Of a stretch of DNA of 64,000 bases, positions 35,585 to 45,016 are shown in pieces (the stretch's first letter is position 1; each line of letters opens with the position of its first letter). Source of the DNA: an uncultured Bacteroidota bacterium (lineage in GTDB: Bacteria > Bacteroidota > Bacteroidia > Bacteroidales > UBA932). The notes below the pieces were generated by a model that saw nothing but the letters and a program-made list of their open reading frames with translations, searched no databases and was not told where the DNA came from. The DNA lies in assembly GCA_937901965.1 (NCBI GenBank), contig CALGSW010000007.1, positions 105,872-169,871 of the forward strand, written 5' to 3'. Made by a program: the position numbers and the translations under genes.

Positions 35585-36751
35585 TTAATTCTCAGGATAG
35601 AGCAGATAAGGTCTTCTTTGCTCCTTAAACTTTGCAACATCTCCTGCCCACATCGCTTTGATTTCAGCAGCAGATTTGCCCTCCTTAATCATTTTTCTGA
35701 TGTAACCCTGGCCTGAAAGAAGCTCAAAGAAAGAGCGGAAAAAATGGTCGTCAAGGTTCAGGTTGGTATATGCATCTATAACATATTCAAGATTTATTCC
35801 AGCCTTGTTTATCTCTTCGATAGAAGGTTCTGTTCTCAGGTCTACACCGTAACACTCTCTGTTTAGCTGAGGCGGGAACTTTGCACCGGGAATGCTTTTT
35901 GGGGTGAAGGAGAATTTATAACCCTTCATGTTTGGGTGTCCGTACATCTGAAATGCTTCAGTTGTACCCCTTCCAAGACTTACAGGTGTTGCTTCAAAAT
36001 AACATATTGAAGGATAGAGATAAATTGATCTCATATCTGGAAGATTAGGTGATGGTTTAACAGGGAGTTCATACATACTTTCATGCGTATAGTTACGGCA
36101 TTTAATGACTGTAATATCACACTGAATACCATCTTTGAGCCATTTTTCACCATTAATCATACCGGCAAGTTCTCCTAAAGTCATTCCGTGAACGGTGGGT
36201 ATTGGGAGCCAGCCAACGCCTGATTTATACTTCATGTCAAGAATTGGCCCGTCAACATAGAAACCAATAGGATTTGGCCTGTCAAGAACAATCATCTTTA
36301 CCCCATTCTCTGCACAAGCCTCCATCATCCTTGCCATTGTAGTAAGATAGGTGTAGAAACGAACACCTACATCCTGAAGATCAAAAAGCATAACATCAAT
36401 GCTCTTCATCAGCTCTGCCGACGGTTTTCCGGTATTGCCGTCATACAAAGATTTGATAGGAATACCGGTCTTCTCATCAACTGAACTTGCCACGTGTTCT
36501 CCGGCATCGGCATCACCCCTGAAGCCATGCTCAGGTGAAAGAATTGCAACAATGTTGATTTTAAGAGAGACCAGAGAGTCCACAAGGTGAGTTTTGCCAA
36601 TTATACCGGTTTGATTTGTAAGAACTGCTACTCGTTTTCCTTTAAGCAGAGGAATATACTCCTGAACAGATTCTGCTCCGGTTTTAATATTTCCTGCAAC
36701 AAGTAGAGTAGCAAAGAGAATTGTGATTAGTGTAAAAAGAGCTTTTTTCAT
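35585..36751 (-). CDS. DUF1343 exo-beta-N-acetylmuramidase (NamZ/YbbC-like)
   Basis: The 388-residue exported protein has a signal peptide ending LLVAGN. DUF1343 segments visible are AVLTNQTGI, SPEHGFRGDADAG, DLQDVGVRFYTY, RPNPIG, and SRGTTEAF-type GRGTTEAFQMYG. Characterised members (NamZ) remove terminal MurNAc from peptidoglycan fragments, so a role in cell-wall recycling in the periplasm is likely. It is convergent with tsaE and lies upstream of nothing obvious in the same unit. Confidence 0.88.
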   Translation of the reverse strand: MKKALFTLITILFATLLVAGNIKTGAESVQEYIPLLKGKRVAVLTNQTGIIGKTHLVDSLVSLKINIVAILSPEHGFRGDADAGEHVASSVDEKTGIPIKSLYDGNTGKPSAELMKSIDVMLFDLQDVGVRFYTYLTTMARMMEACAENGVKMIVLDRPNPIGFYVDGPILDMKYKSGVGWLPIPTVHGMTLGELAGMINGEKWLKDGIQCDITVIKCRNYTHESMYELPVKPSPNLPDMRSIYLYPSICYFEATPVSLGRGTTEAFQMYGHPNMKGYKFSFTPKSIPGAKFPPQLNRECYGVDLRTEPSIEEINKAGINLEYVIDAYTNLNLDDHFFRSFFELLSGQGYIRKMIKEGKSAAEIKAMWAGDVAKFKEQRRPYLLYPEN

Positions 36752-36790
36752 TATTAAGGGGGTTATTTATAAAACTACTTTTCAAATATA

Positions 36791-37831
36791 CTATATAATC
36801 TCAACATAGGCACCGGATGTACGCCTTTTAAGCCTTCCTATTCTGTGAACAGAGAATCCCTCTTTAGCGGCAATCTCCTTCAGAGCTGCAATACCTTCAG
36901 GGAGGACGGCAATTAATAATCCTCCGCTTGTCTGAGGGTCGCACAAAAGCATCTTTTGCTCCTCATTTATTGAGGCTATTTTGTGACCGTAGCTGGCGTA
37001 ATTTCTGAATGTCCCTCCCGGAATGCACTCCTGCTGAATGTAGAATGGCACTCCCTCAATTCTGGGAACGCTGTTATACTCAATTTCAGCAGTGAGATTG
37101 CTTCCCTCTGCCATCTCAATTGCATGACCCATTAAGCCGAATCCGGTCACGTCAGTGAGAGCCGTAACTTCATCAATGGCAGATATTGCAACTCCGGGAG
37201 TATTTAGAGTTGTCATTAATCTGAGAGCCTCCTCTTTGTCGCTCTCCTTTGCAATGCCAAATTTCTCTGCGGTAGTTACAAGCCCAATACCAACAGGTTT
37301 TGTAAGGAAGAGCTCTGAACCCTCCCGGGCTCCACTATTTTTCTTTACCCTCCTTATATCCACAATACCAGTTACAGCAAGTCCAAAAATTGGATCTGAA
37401 ATATTTATGCTGTGACCTCCTGCAAGTGGAATTCCTGCACTGTCACAAACCTCTCTTGCACCCGATACAACCTCAGCAGCAAGCGAGCCCGGAAGTTTGT
37501 CAAGAGGCCAGCCCAGTATGGCAATTGCCATAAGTGGAGCTCCACCCATAGCATATATATCTGAAATAGCGTTAGTGGCAGCAATCCTGCCAAAATCACG
37601 CGGATTATCCACGATAGGTGTAAAGAAATCCGTAGTGCTTACTACAGCTCTCCCATCTCCAATATCATAAACAGCAGCATCATCCTTGCTGTCATTCCCC
37701 ACTAAAAGCTCCGGAAATTTTAATCCGGAAACACTCCCTCTCAGTATCTCCTCCAGATCTTTTGGGGCTATTTTACAACCGCATCCAGCTCCGGGGCTAA
37801 ACTGTGTAAGTCTTGTTGTCTCTTGCTTCAT
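36791..37831 (-). CDS. selD: Selenide, water dikinase SelD
   Basis: This 346-residue enzyme makes selenophosphate from selenide and ATP. The N-terminal catalytic motif reads GAGCGCK with Cys17 and Lys20, so this is the Cys form rather than a selenoprotein. ATP-binding and metal residues appear in DDAAVYDIGDGRAVVSTTDFFTP and AGGHSI. It is the last gene of a three-gene selenium unit with the yedF-like gene and mnmH, overlapping the former by 4 bp. Confidence 0.96.
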   Translation of the reverse strand: MKQETTRLTQFSPGAGCGCKIAPKDLEEILRGSVSGLKFPELLVGNDSKDDAAVYDIGDGRAVVSTTDFFTPIVDNPRDFGRIAATNAISDIYAMGGAPLMAIAILGWPLDKLPGSLAAEVVSGAREVCDSAGIPLAGGHSINISDPIFGLAVTGIVDIRRVKKNSGAREGSELFLTKPVGIGLVTTAEKFGIAKESDKEEALRLMTTLNTPGVAISAIDEVTALTDVTGFGLMGHAIEMAEGSNLTAEIEYNSVPRIEGVPFYIQQECIPGGTFRNYASYGHKIASINEEQKMLLCDPQTSGGLLIAVLPEGIAALKEIAAKEGFSVHRIGRLKRRTSGAYVEII

Positions 37832-38184
37832 AGTTTTATTAGTCTTGTGCTGTTGTATTGAATGTCAATTATATCCAGCATAGTTCCTACACTACCTACT
37901 GATACCTTTTCCAATAGATTGTTGTAAGAGAGACATGTCTTGCATATCACAATTTTACTGCCCATACTCTCAAGCTTAGAGAGCTCTTCTGTAAAGCCTG
38001 AATCTTTACATGCAACCTTTACGCCGTCTCCATAAAGACAGATATAAGCCGGAATCCGGTTTTCAGATATAGTAAGTGTTAGATAGTTCTTTAATAATAT
38101 GTGGGATAACTCAAGTTCTGCATTACCCATTCCAAATCTGTCAATTATAACTGCAACCTTTTCGTTGCCAACTTTATTGCCCAT
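37828..38184 (-). CDS. YedF-like DsrE-family protein, selenium operon
   Basis: This 118-residue protein has a DsrE-like fold: VAVIIDRFGMGNAELELSHIL, AYICLYGDGVKVAC, and the Cys pair CKTCLSYNNL. It resembles the C-terminal DsrE domain of selenium-associated YedF but lacks the N-terminal TusA domain. The location between mnmH and selD supports a role in handling or delivering selenium. This is inferred from context; the biochemistry of YedF is not well settled. Confidence 0.75.
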   Translation of the reverse strand: MGNKVGNEKVAVIIDRFGMGNAELELSHILLKNYLTLTISENRIPAYICLYGDGVKVACKDSGFTEELSKLESMGSKIVICKTCLSYNNLLEKVSVGSVGTMLDIIDIQYNSTRLIKL

Positions 38185-38196
38185 TTATAAGCGATT

Positions 38197-39234
38197 TTAT
38201 TTAAAATCAATTTTATCCGCCAAATCCTGCATTTTATTCACTACAGAGGAGCTCTCAAGAGAGTCCATTACAACTGATGGAAGACTAACTCTACTTCCGA
38301 ATCTGGAATCAAGCTGACTGCCATATGCAGCATCATAATAATCCAGACATATCCTTGCTGCAAGCTCTCTGTCACCTGATGTACATGCGTCAAGAGCCCT
38401 CTTACACTTATCAAAACCCAGCCTTTTCTCTATCTTTTTAATTGAAACAGCAAGTCCCTCCAGTTCAAAACAGGCATAATCCCTCATAAGCCTCTCAAGT
38501 CTGATTTCATAAGGAGTGTCAATTCTGATAAGCGGTGACGACCTCATTCTTTCCCAGAGTGGTTGTGGAAGAAAAACTTTACCCACGTTTCTGCTCTCAT
38601 CCTCAATCCATATACGTTTGGTTAAATCAAGAGGACGAATTTCGTTAAATAGTAAGTTCTCAAACTGCTCTGTAGAGGGCTGTTCAGGTTGACCAAGTGC
38701 TCCAAAAGCAGAACCTTTGTGATTCGCCAGCCCTTCCAGATCTATAATCTGTTCACCAGCTCCCCTAAGCTTTTGCAGAAGTTCGGTTTTGCCGGAACCT
38801 GTATATCCCCCTATCAGGATTATTTTAAGGGGTTTCTCAAAACTTTCCAGTACCAGTTTTCTGTATGCTTTATATCCGCCGTCAAGCAGAAAAACCTTTA
38901 ATCCCACTGTCTCCATAAGCCACGCCATGGATGAGGAGCGCATACCACCGCGCCAGCAGTGAACTAGAATTTCAGGAGAGTCAAGCTTCAACGCAAATTT
39001 TGTAAATCCCTTCAGCTTCGGCCCCACAAATTCAAGCCCCTTTTGAACAGAGATGATTTTCCCCTGCTGCTTGTACAGAGTACCTACCTTTGCCCTCTCC
39101 TCATCATTGAACAGGGGTAAAGAGAGAGCCCCCGGAATATGCGCACGGGCAAACTCTCCGGGGGATCTCACGTCCAGAAGCGGAAGGCTCTCCGCTCTTT
39201 TTATAAATTCTTCTGCTGATAGTACTTTTGCCAT
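38197..39234 (-). CDS. mnmH: tRNA 2-selenouridine synthase MnmH (SelU)
   Basis: The 345-residue enzyme replaces sulfur by selenium in mnm5s2U34 of certain tRNAs, using selenophosphate. The N-terminal rhodanese domain (LLDVRSPGEFARAHIPGA) has catalytic Cys93 in VHCWRGGMRSSS. A P-loop domain follows (GGYTGSGKTELL, about 142-153). With selD and the yedF-like gene it forms an operon dedicated to selenouridine. No selA, selB or tRNA-Sec gene is seen in the window. Confidence 0.95.
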   Translation of the reverse strand: MAKVLSAEEFIKRAESLPLLDVRSPGEFARAHIPGALSLPLFNDEERAKVGTLYKQQGKIISVQKGLEFVGPKLKGFTKFALKLDSPEILVHCWRGGMRSSSMAWLMETVGLKVFLLDGGYKAYRKLVLESFEKPLKIILIGGYTGSGKTELLQKLRGAGEQIIDLEGLANHKGSAFGALGQPEQPSTEQFENLLFNEIRPLDLTKRIWIEDESRNVGKVFLPQPLWERMRSSPLIRIDTPYEIRLERLMRDYACFELEGLAVSIKKIEKRLGFDKCKRALDACTSGDRELAARICLDYYDAAYGSQLDSRFGSRVSLPSVVMDSLESSSVVNKMQDLADKIDFK

Positions 39235-39260
39235 ATTCTTCGCAAAAGTACTCTTTTTTT

Positions 39261-40601
39261 CTAGAACTTAAATCTCAGACCAAGTGAAGGTAAAAAGGCT
39301 GTGGTCTTGTAATCTCCGCCAAACAGGATGACGTTGTTCTGAACATATTTTCCGTTTGTTTTAACTCCGTGGTTATACTGAAATGCAAAGTCAATGTCCA
39401 TGAATTTTACAGGCTTGTATGTGAAACCTGTTGTCACACTTATTTTATCTGAGCCTGGTGAGTCAGGAGTGTAGAGAGTAAGGTCAGACGGTGTATTATC
39501 ATAAATAAATCCTACTCTGGTTGTAAACTTAGGTGTGCAATAGAACTCAGCTCCCACACGATATATCATAGTGTTTGAGAAATTCTTTGGTGAGTTCATT
39601 GAAACATTTGGGAAAACAATTGAAAGAGTATCATATGCTTTCCAGCCTACATATTGAAGTTCTGCTGACAGAAGCATTTTGTCTGTTGCTTTCCATGCAA
39701 TCCCAAGATTTGTGTTTGAAGGAATCGGGAGTTGAGCATCAAACTGAGCTCCGTCAAGCATCATTGCACCTTTTACGGCAGCAGGGAAGTTTGGACTTTG
39801 TGAAAGCATAGCAAACAATGTTTGCAATTCTGGGGAACCATAGCTAATTGAAGCATCGCCATTGTTAAGTTTCATCATAACTTTTGAACGGTATGATAAA
39901 CCTATGCTCAATCTGTCATTTGGGCTGTAAAGAATCCCAATATTGAATCCAAGATCTACACCAGATTTTCCGGTAAGGTTCATGCTAAGTGGGGATACAT
40001 TAAGGTTGTTGTTAATTACCGTTTGGTACTGAGCCGGTACAAGTGGAAGGAATGCTGCTATGGAACCCACAGGCATAATTCCTTTGCTCATATCCATGCT
40101 TCCAAAGTCTGCCATCAGACCCACTCCTAAACTTAGCTTTTCGCTGAACTTGTATGAAATTGTGGGTTGTACAGAGAAAACCTTTAGTGAGATGTTCTGG
40201 ATGTATGTAGAACCACTCCAGTTATCCGGCCATACAAGCGAGTTTCCGGCAGGATTTGTGACACTGATACCTGCATAAAATTTGTCAGTAATTTTAAAAC
40301 CGGCGTATCCAAAAAGAGGTGTTCCTATAGGATTGTCGGTCTCAGCATTGTAGTTACCTGAGGTAAATTTAACTTTCGAGAAGATTGCAGTTGCTCCAAG
40401 TGAAAGGTCAACCTTACCATCCATATATGATAAACCCGCAGGGTTAAATAGCATACTCTCACCGCCTAACTTAAGCGCTGTTCCCAAGTGTCCCATACCA
40501 AGCTGGCGCGCACTCTGAGTATTCAGCTGGTAGCCCTCTGCCATCAGCGTAAGACCAACCAGGTTGGCCATAATAAACAATGAAATTTTCTTTAGTCTCA
40601 T
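39261..40601 (-). CDS. OmpP1/FadL family outer-membrane transport protein
   Basis: The 446-residue beta-barrel protein has a signal peptide ending LMAEG. The FadL-type N-terminal hatch reads YQLNTQSARQLGMGHLGTALKLGGESMLFNPAGLSYM, including the conserved NPAG. The C-terminus ends in an aromatic residue (LGLRFKF), as expected for an outer-membrane barrel. FadL homologues let hydrophobic compounds such as long-chain fatty acids across the outer membrane; the substrate here is not known. Confidence 0.9.
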   Translation of the reverse strand: MRLKKISLFIMANLVGLTLMAEGYQLNTQSARQLGMGHLGTALKLGGESMLFNPAGLSYMDGKVDLSLGATAIFSKVKFTSGNYNAETDNPIGTPLFGYAGFKITDKFYAGISVTNPAGNSLVWPDNWSGSTYIQNISLKVFSVQPTISYKFSEKLSLGVGLMADFGSMDMSKGIMPVGSIAAFLPLVPAQYQTVINNNLNVSPLSMNLTGKSGVDLGFNIGILYSPNDRLSIGLSYRSKVMMKLNNGDASISYGSPELQTLFAMLSQSPNFPAAVKGAMMLDGAQFDAQLPIPSNTNLGIAWKATDKMLLSAELQYVGWKAYDTLSIVFPNVSMNSPKNFSNTMIYRVGAEFYCTPKFTTRVGFIYDNTPSDLTLYTPDSPGSDKISVTTGFTYKPVKFMDIDFAFQYNHGVKTNGKYVQNNVILFGGDYKTTAFLPSLGLRFKF

Positions 40602-40734
40602 TTTCTAATAATTTTTTTGAACGGCTGCAAAAGTAAAACAAAAACGATATAATTATACCAGAAAAACAGAAACGGCCCTAATGTAAAGAAAATCAATGCT
40701 TAATAAAATATACTTTACTCTTGATTAAGTGTAA

Positions 40735-40765
40735 AAAAAGAGGCGCAGAACTCTGCGCCTCTTTT
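40735..40765 (-). terminator. Terminator after the DPP IV gene
   Basis: A stem of at least 12 bp (AAGAGGCGCAGA with TCTGCGCCTCTT, two-base loop) is flanked by A- and T-runs. On the minus strand it is followed by TTTT and lies just after the DPP IV stop. Confidence 0.88.
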
Positions 40766-40785
40766 CATAAAAAACATCAAACTAT

Positions 40786-43224
40786 TTAATTATTGTTCAT
40801 TTCAGGTATCTCTACCTCATTTTTATAGTCGCCTATCAGGTATCTTGAGAAGTAGTCTCCCATTCTCCAGAAGAAATATTCTGTCATATCTCCAAAACCA
40901 TGACGTTGGCCAGGAAGCATCATCATGTCAAATCTTTTATTTGCACGAATGAGTGCATTCACCATTCTCAATGTATTTCCCGGGTGTACGTTGTTATCAA
41001 TATCACCTGTAAACAGAAGTAGTCTTCCTTTTAGATTTTTTGCTATTTCTGAATTCTTGTCAATACTGTATTTGAAAGTTGTATCTCCTTTCTCTGTTAT
41101 GGTTTCCAATACGCCATGGTGTTGTTCACTCCACCAGCGATTGTAAATGTTATTCTCATGGTTACCGGCAGATGAAACAGCGACCTTGAAGAAATCGGGA
41201 TAAACAAGCATTGCTGCTGTAGACATAAAACCTCCACCTGAGTGTCCGTGAATTCCCACCTTTGAACCGTCAATGAACGGGTGTCTTGCGGCTAGTCTTT
41301 CAACTACTACTTTTTTATCTTCAAGACCATAGTCACGAAGGTTTCCGTAGCCAAAGTTGTGATACCATTTTGAACGGGATGGATGGCCGCCTCTGTTACC
41401 AACAGTGATTACAATAAAACCAAACTGAGCAAGTCTGTCTACTCTGTCCATTGATTTTGTCCACGATGCATTAACAGCTTCGGTTTGTGGACCGGGATAG
41501 ACGTATTCAATAATTGGATATTTCTTAGTAGAATCAAAATCGAATGGTTTGTACATTACACCATAGAGATCTGTTACTCCATCACCGGCCTTAACTGTGA
41601 AGAGTTCCGGGAATTTATATCCTGCAGCAAAAAGTTGTGACAAATCTGCCTCTTCAAGATCAAGGATCTTTTTCCCGACATTATCATAAAGAGAACTTTT
41701 AGGAGTTGTGTTAACTCTTGAATAGTTGCTTATAAAGTATTTTCCGTTGTCAGATGTTATTGATTCAAAGTTAAAGTCACCCTGATTGAGAAGTTTAAGT
41801 CCTGAACCGTCAAAATTTACTCTGTACTGATGTGTGTAGTATGGATTTTCACCCTTCTCTTTAGCATTTGAAGTAAAGTAGATTACTCTCTGTACCGGAT
41901 CAACCGCTGTTACCTGTTCTACGTGGTAATCACCTGATGTAACAGGATTTTTAAGGTTGCCATTTTCATCAAAAAGATATATATGAGCCCAGCCGGACCT
42001 CTCACTCCACCAGATGAACTCTTTCCCGTTATTTACCAGCTTAAGAGGTCTTGTTTCAACATAGGTATTGAGCCTCTCTTCAACAAGAGTCTTTAAAGTA
42101 TCGGAAGATATATTGGCAGTACACAGATCAATCCTCTTAAGGTCTCGGCTTGTTCTTGTCACATAAAATTTCTCAGGGGTACCCATCCATACGCTATGCA
42201 TAATGGAGTCTCCATAGTTTCTCTGTGGAACAGGTTCATTAAGGATTCTCAGCTCCTGATCCTTGAACGCCGCACTTTTAATCTCTTTATATGATTTTTT
42301 CTCTATATCAAACATGTAAAGGAACCTTTGTGGTGCCTCAGATTCGCCCGGCATATGGTATTTATATGTCTCAAGCTTAGGTCTTGGATTAGCAAGGACG
42401 TCAATAACCCAGAGATCCTTAACTTTAGAGGTGTTGCTCCTTATAAAAGCAAAGTATTTAGAATCAGGTGACCATAATATATATGCTCCGGTTCTCTTTT
42501 TCTTCTCCTTGTCGGTAGCATAAGGATCACTCTCGCCTCCTCCAAAACCAAAATCCTTAGTTCCCTCTGTAGTAAGTTGATGCTCAACAATTGTTGAATC
42601 ATCCTCATTCTTACGGGCCTTCTCAAAGTTCTCCATGTCCATCCAGTAGAGATTGAAATCTCTTGAGAATACTACATACTTTTTGTCAGGAGATATGCTA
42701 CCCCATCTTGGATATGGTTTAGGAGCCTTATAGTCCTTGATTTCAGTTAGTTTTCCCGATGTTATATCAAAGTCAAAACCATGTACTTTCTTAACCTTCT
42801 TGGTTTTTCCAGTCTTTTCGTCCTTTTCGTCAACATCAGCAGTGCTCTTAATCTCAAATCTGAACTTAATGTCATCAATAAGACGAATATTCTGGATAGG
42901 AATATTTTGAGCATCAAAAGGATCCTTTACAATTTCTGTTAGCTGAGCTGCAAGTTTAACATTGTCAAAAACCTGTTTTTTTGTTCCGGTAACAGGATCT
43001 CCAATATAGTAGAATGTTCCTTCAGGAGTTTGCCATGTATACCAGAATTTATCGGAATTCTTGAACCATCTGGGAGATACGTTAGTAGAAAAGACCATCT
43101 TCCCCACTTTCTTTGAGGAGAATCTGGCTGCAAGCTCATAATTTGCCTCTTTCACAGGTGTGTTCTGGGCAAACGCAAACGAAGCTGTTAAGACAACAGC
43201 CAGCAGAATGAGAGTTTTTTTCAT
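40786..43224 (-). CDS. Dipeptidyl-peptidase IV family serine protease (S9B)
   Basis: The 812-residue exported enzyme has a signal peptide ending SFAFAQ, an N-terminal eight-bladed propeller (residues to about 560), and a C-terminal alpha/beta hydrolase domain. The catalytic Ser is in GIHGHSGGGFMS, Asp in FTGDIDNNVHP, and His in LPGQRHGF. Such periplasmic enzymes release X-Pro dipeptides and support peptide use in Bacteroidota. It is flanked by its own terminator and is probably monocistronic. Confidence 0.93.
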   Translation of the reverse strand: MKKTLILLAVVLTASFAFAQNTPVKEANYELAARFSSKKVGKMVFSTNVSPRWFKNSDKFWYTWQTPEGTFYYIGDPVTGTKKQVFDNVKLAAQLTEIVKDPFDAQNIPIQNIRLIDDIKFRFEIKSTADVDEKDEKTGKTKKVKKVHGFDFDITSGKLTEIKDYKAPKPYPRWGSISPDKKYVVFSRDFNLYWMDMENFEKARKNEDDSTIVEHQLTTEGTKDFGFGGGESDPYATDKEKKKRTGAYILWSPDSKYFAFIRSNTSKVKDLWVIDVLANPRPKLETYKYHMPGESEAPQRFLYMFDIEKKSYKEIKSAAFKDQELRILNEPVPQRNYGDSIMHSVWMGTPEKFYVTRTSRDLKRIDLCTANISSDTLKTLVEERLNTYVETRPLKLVNNGKEFIWWSERSGWAHIYLFDENGNLKNPVTSGDYHVEQVTAVDPVQRVIYFTSNAKEKGENPYYTHQYRVNFDGSGLKLLNQGDFNFESITSDNGKYFISNYSRVNTTPKSSLYDNVGKKILDLEEADLSQLFAAGYKFPELFTVKAGDGVTDLYGVMYKPFDFDSTKKYPIIEYVYPGPQTEAVNASWTKSMDRVDRLAQFGFIVITVGNRGGHPSRSKWYHNFGYGNLRDYGLEDKKVVVERLAARHPFIDGSKVGIHGHSGGGFMSTAAMLVYPDFFKVAVSSAGNHENNIYNRWWSEQHHGVLETITEKGDTTFKYSIDKNSEIAKNLKGRLLLFTGDIDNNVHPGNTLRMVNALIRANKRFDMMMLPGQRHGFGDMTEYFFWRMGDYFSRYLIGDYKNEVEIPEMNNN

Positions 43225-43274
43225 ATGATTATTGTTAGGTTATTTGCTGTTTGACTATAATATAAGCCCTAAGT

Positions 43275-43790
43275 TTAAAGATCATCAGGAACTTTTAAAT
43301 TCTTTGTCCACTCACCCACCTCCATATCTTTGATTGTGCCCTTTTCAATTCTGAACCTGAGTGCTGTTCTTACAGTGTGAAATCCCTGAATACCTGCCGC
43401 CCCCGGATTGATTGTAAGCATATTATACCTCTTGTCATTAATAACCTTTAAAATATGGGAGTGGCCGCAAATGAAAATATCCGGCCTGTGCGATTCAATA
43501 AGCTGGAGAGCTTTATAATCGTATCTTCCGGGGTATCCTCCAATATGCATCATTAATACCTTCATCCCATCTACATTCATCAACTGAATATAGGGGTGAA
43601 CCAGCCTGATCTCTGCTCCGTCACAATTTCCGTAAACTCCTTTTAAAGGCTTAACTGCCGATATTTTGTCTGATACCTCAATGCTCCCAAAATCCCCGGC
43701 ATGCCAGATCTCATCAACATCACTGAAGAAATCAATTAATTTTTCATCAAATATGGCGTGAGTATCCGACAATAGCCCAATATATGCCAT
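43275..43790 (-). CDS. YfcE/MJ0936-type metallophosphoesterase
   Basis: The 171-residue protein has the metal-binding motifs of calcineurin-like phosphodiesterases: GLLSDTHAIFDE, HAGDFGS, VYGNCDG, and HIGGYPG followed by CGHSH. Members of this short family hydrolyse phosphodiesters in vitro, and the in vivo substrate is unknown. Its start overlaps the stop of the upstream acyltransferase-like gene by one base (TGATG), so the two are translationally coupled. Confidence 0.9.
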   Translation of the reverse strand: MAYIGLLSDTHAIFDEKLIDFFSDVDEIWHAGDFGSIEVSDKISAVKPLKGVYGNCDGAEIRLVHPYIQLMNVDGMKVLMMHIGGYPGRYDYKALQLIESHRPDIFICGHSHILKVINDKRYNMLTINPGAAGIQGFHTVRTALRFRIEKGTIKDMEVGEWTKNLKVPDDL

Positions 43791-44977
43791 CAGAGTTTGA
43801 TTATGATTTTCTTTTTGTATAGCCAGATAGCCATCAACAGGAAGAGCGTAACATACATAAGGGCATACATTAGTGAGCCGAATTCATTATGCCCGAAAAC
43901 CTCCACACAGCAGTTCCTGTATATCCAGGATGAGGCGGAGACAACAGACTCCTTTATGGTATTATCCTCAGTAACTACAACTTCTGTCCATCTTATTACC
44001 CTTCCTAGAGTCTTTGCAAGAACCCCCGCCATTACGAACGCAAACAGAGGATTCAGACCCATTGCCTTGAACGGAAAGAAAAGCTTCTCCCTTCCTTTGA
44101 TATCAATAAAGTAAATAAAAAGAGCAAGCATGAGAATTGACCATCCGCCGGCATAGAAAACATAAGATGGTGTCCACAGCGGCTTGTTGATAGGAATGAA
44201 GATACTCATTACAACTCCGGCTCCCAGAGAGAGTAAACCTATAGTGTATAGTTGGGCTACTGCATCGCTTTTATTTGTAGCCTTTCTGATCAGGCCTCCA
44301 ATGGTAAATCCCAGTAATACTGTAGCAGATCCTGAAAGTACACCCAGGAGTCCTTCCGGGTCAAAAGCTTTTCCAAACCCGTGATAAACATGTTTGTCAC
44401 CAAATATGGCTACATCAATAGATCCTGAAATATTGCCCTCTAGAGAAAAAGGATCTCCGGAACCAAATATTACAAGAACAGCGATATGAATTGTCATCAA
44501 AACAGCCATCCCAAATGCAATTTTCCCCGGCTTTCTGAGCCAGAGCGCAAGTGCTCCGCCCAACAGGTAGCAGAGTGCAATTCTTTGAAGAACACCCATT
44601 ATCCTTATTGAACCAATATAGTTGAGATAGTTCTCTCCAAAACTTAAAGCTGAGTCAGGAGAGGTAGGATAAAACGGAAAGGCATTAAGAAGCAGCCCTG
44701 TAAGAAAAATGAGAGCAGATCTTTTAATCAGTTTGCCTATAGATTTTGCGTCAATTCCATCTCCATATTTTGCAAAGGAGAAAGAGAGAGCAGCTCCAAC
44801 AATGAAGAGGAAGAAAGGAAAAACCAGGTCAGTGGGGGTACATCCGTGCCATTCGGCATGGCGCAAAGGTGCAAAAATTTTAGACCAGCTTCCGGGATTG
44901 TTTACCAGAATCATTCCTGCAACAGTCATTCCTCTTAGCACATCAAGTGCGACATATCTTTGTGACGGGTTATTCAT
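43790..44977 (-). CDS. DUF5009/HGSNAT-like membrane acyltransferase
   Basis: This 395-residue multi-pass membrane protein has about ten hydrophobic segments. The N-terminus RYVALDVLRGMTVAGMILVNNPGSW and HAEWHGCTPTDLVFPFFLFIVG are typical of proteins related to heparan-alpha-glucosaminide N-acetyltransferase. They may move acetyl groups across the inner membrane onto glycans; the substrate here is unknown. The ATG at 44977 gives the family N-terminus. A longer frame to 45193 would run across the divergent rsmE gene and is rejected. Confidence 0.85.
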   Translation of the reverse strand: MNNPSQRYVALDVLRGMTVAGMILVNNPGSWSKIFAPLRHAEWHGCTPTDLVFPFFLFIVGAALSFSFAKYGDGIDAKSIGKLIKRSALIFLTGLLLNAFPFYPTSPDSALSFGENYLNYIGSIRIMGVLQRIALCYLLGGALALWLRKPGKIAFGMAVLMTIHIAVLVIFGSGDPFSLEGNISGSIDVAIFGDKHVYHGFGKAFDPEGLLGVLSGSATVLLGFTIGGLIRKATNKSDAVAQLYTIGLLSLGAGVVMSIFIPINKPLWTPSYVFYAGGWSILMLALFIYFIDIKGREKLFFPFKAMGLNPLFAFVMAGVLAKTLGRVIRWTEVVVTEDNTIKESVVSASSWIYRNCCVEVFGHNEFGSLMYALMYVTLFLLMAIWLYKKKIIIKL

Positions 44978-45000
44978 AGAGCAAAAATAACCTTTTTTCC

Positions 45001-45008
45001 TATATTTG
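45001..45008 (+). promoter_or_regulatory. -7 box for rsmE
   Basis: TATATTTG matches TAnnTTTG and ends 8 bases before the rsmE start codon, so the transcript would be nearly leaderless. No clear -33 is seen. Confidence 0.45.
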
Positions 45009-45016
45009 TTCCTGCT

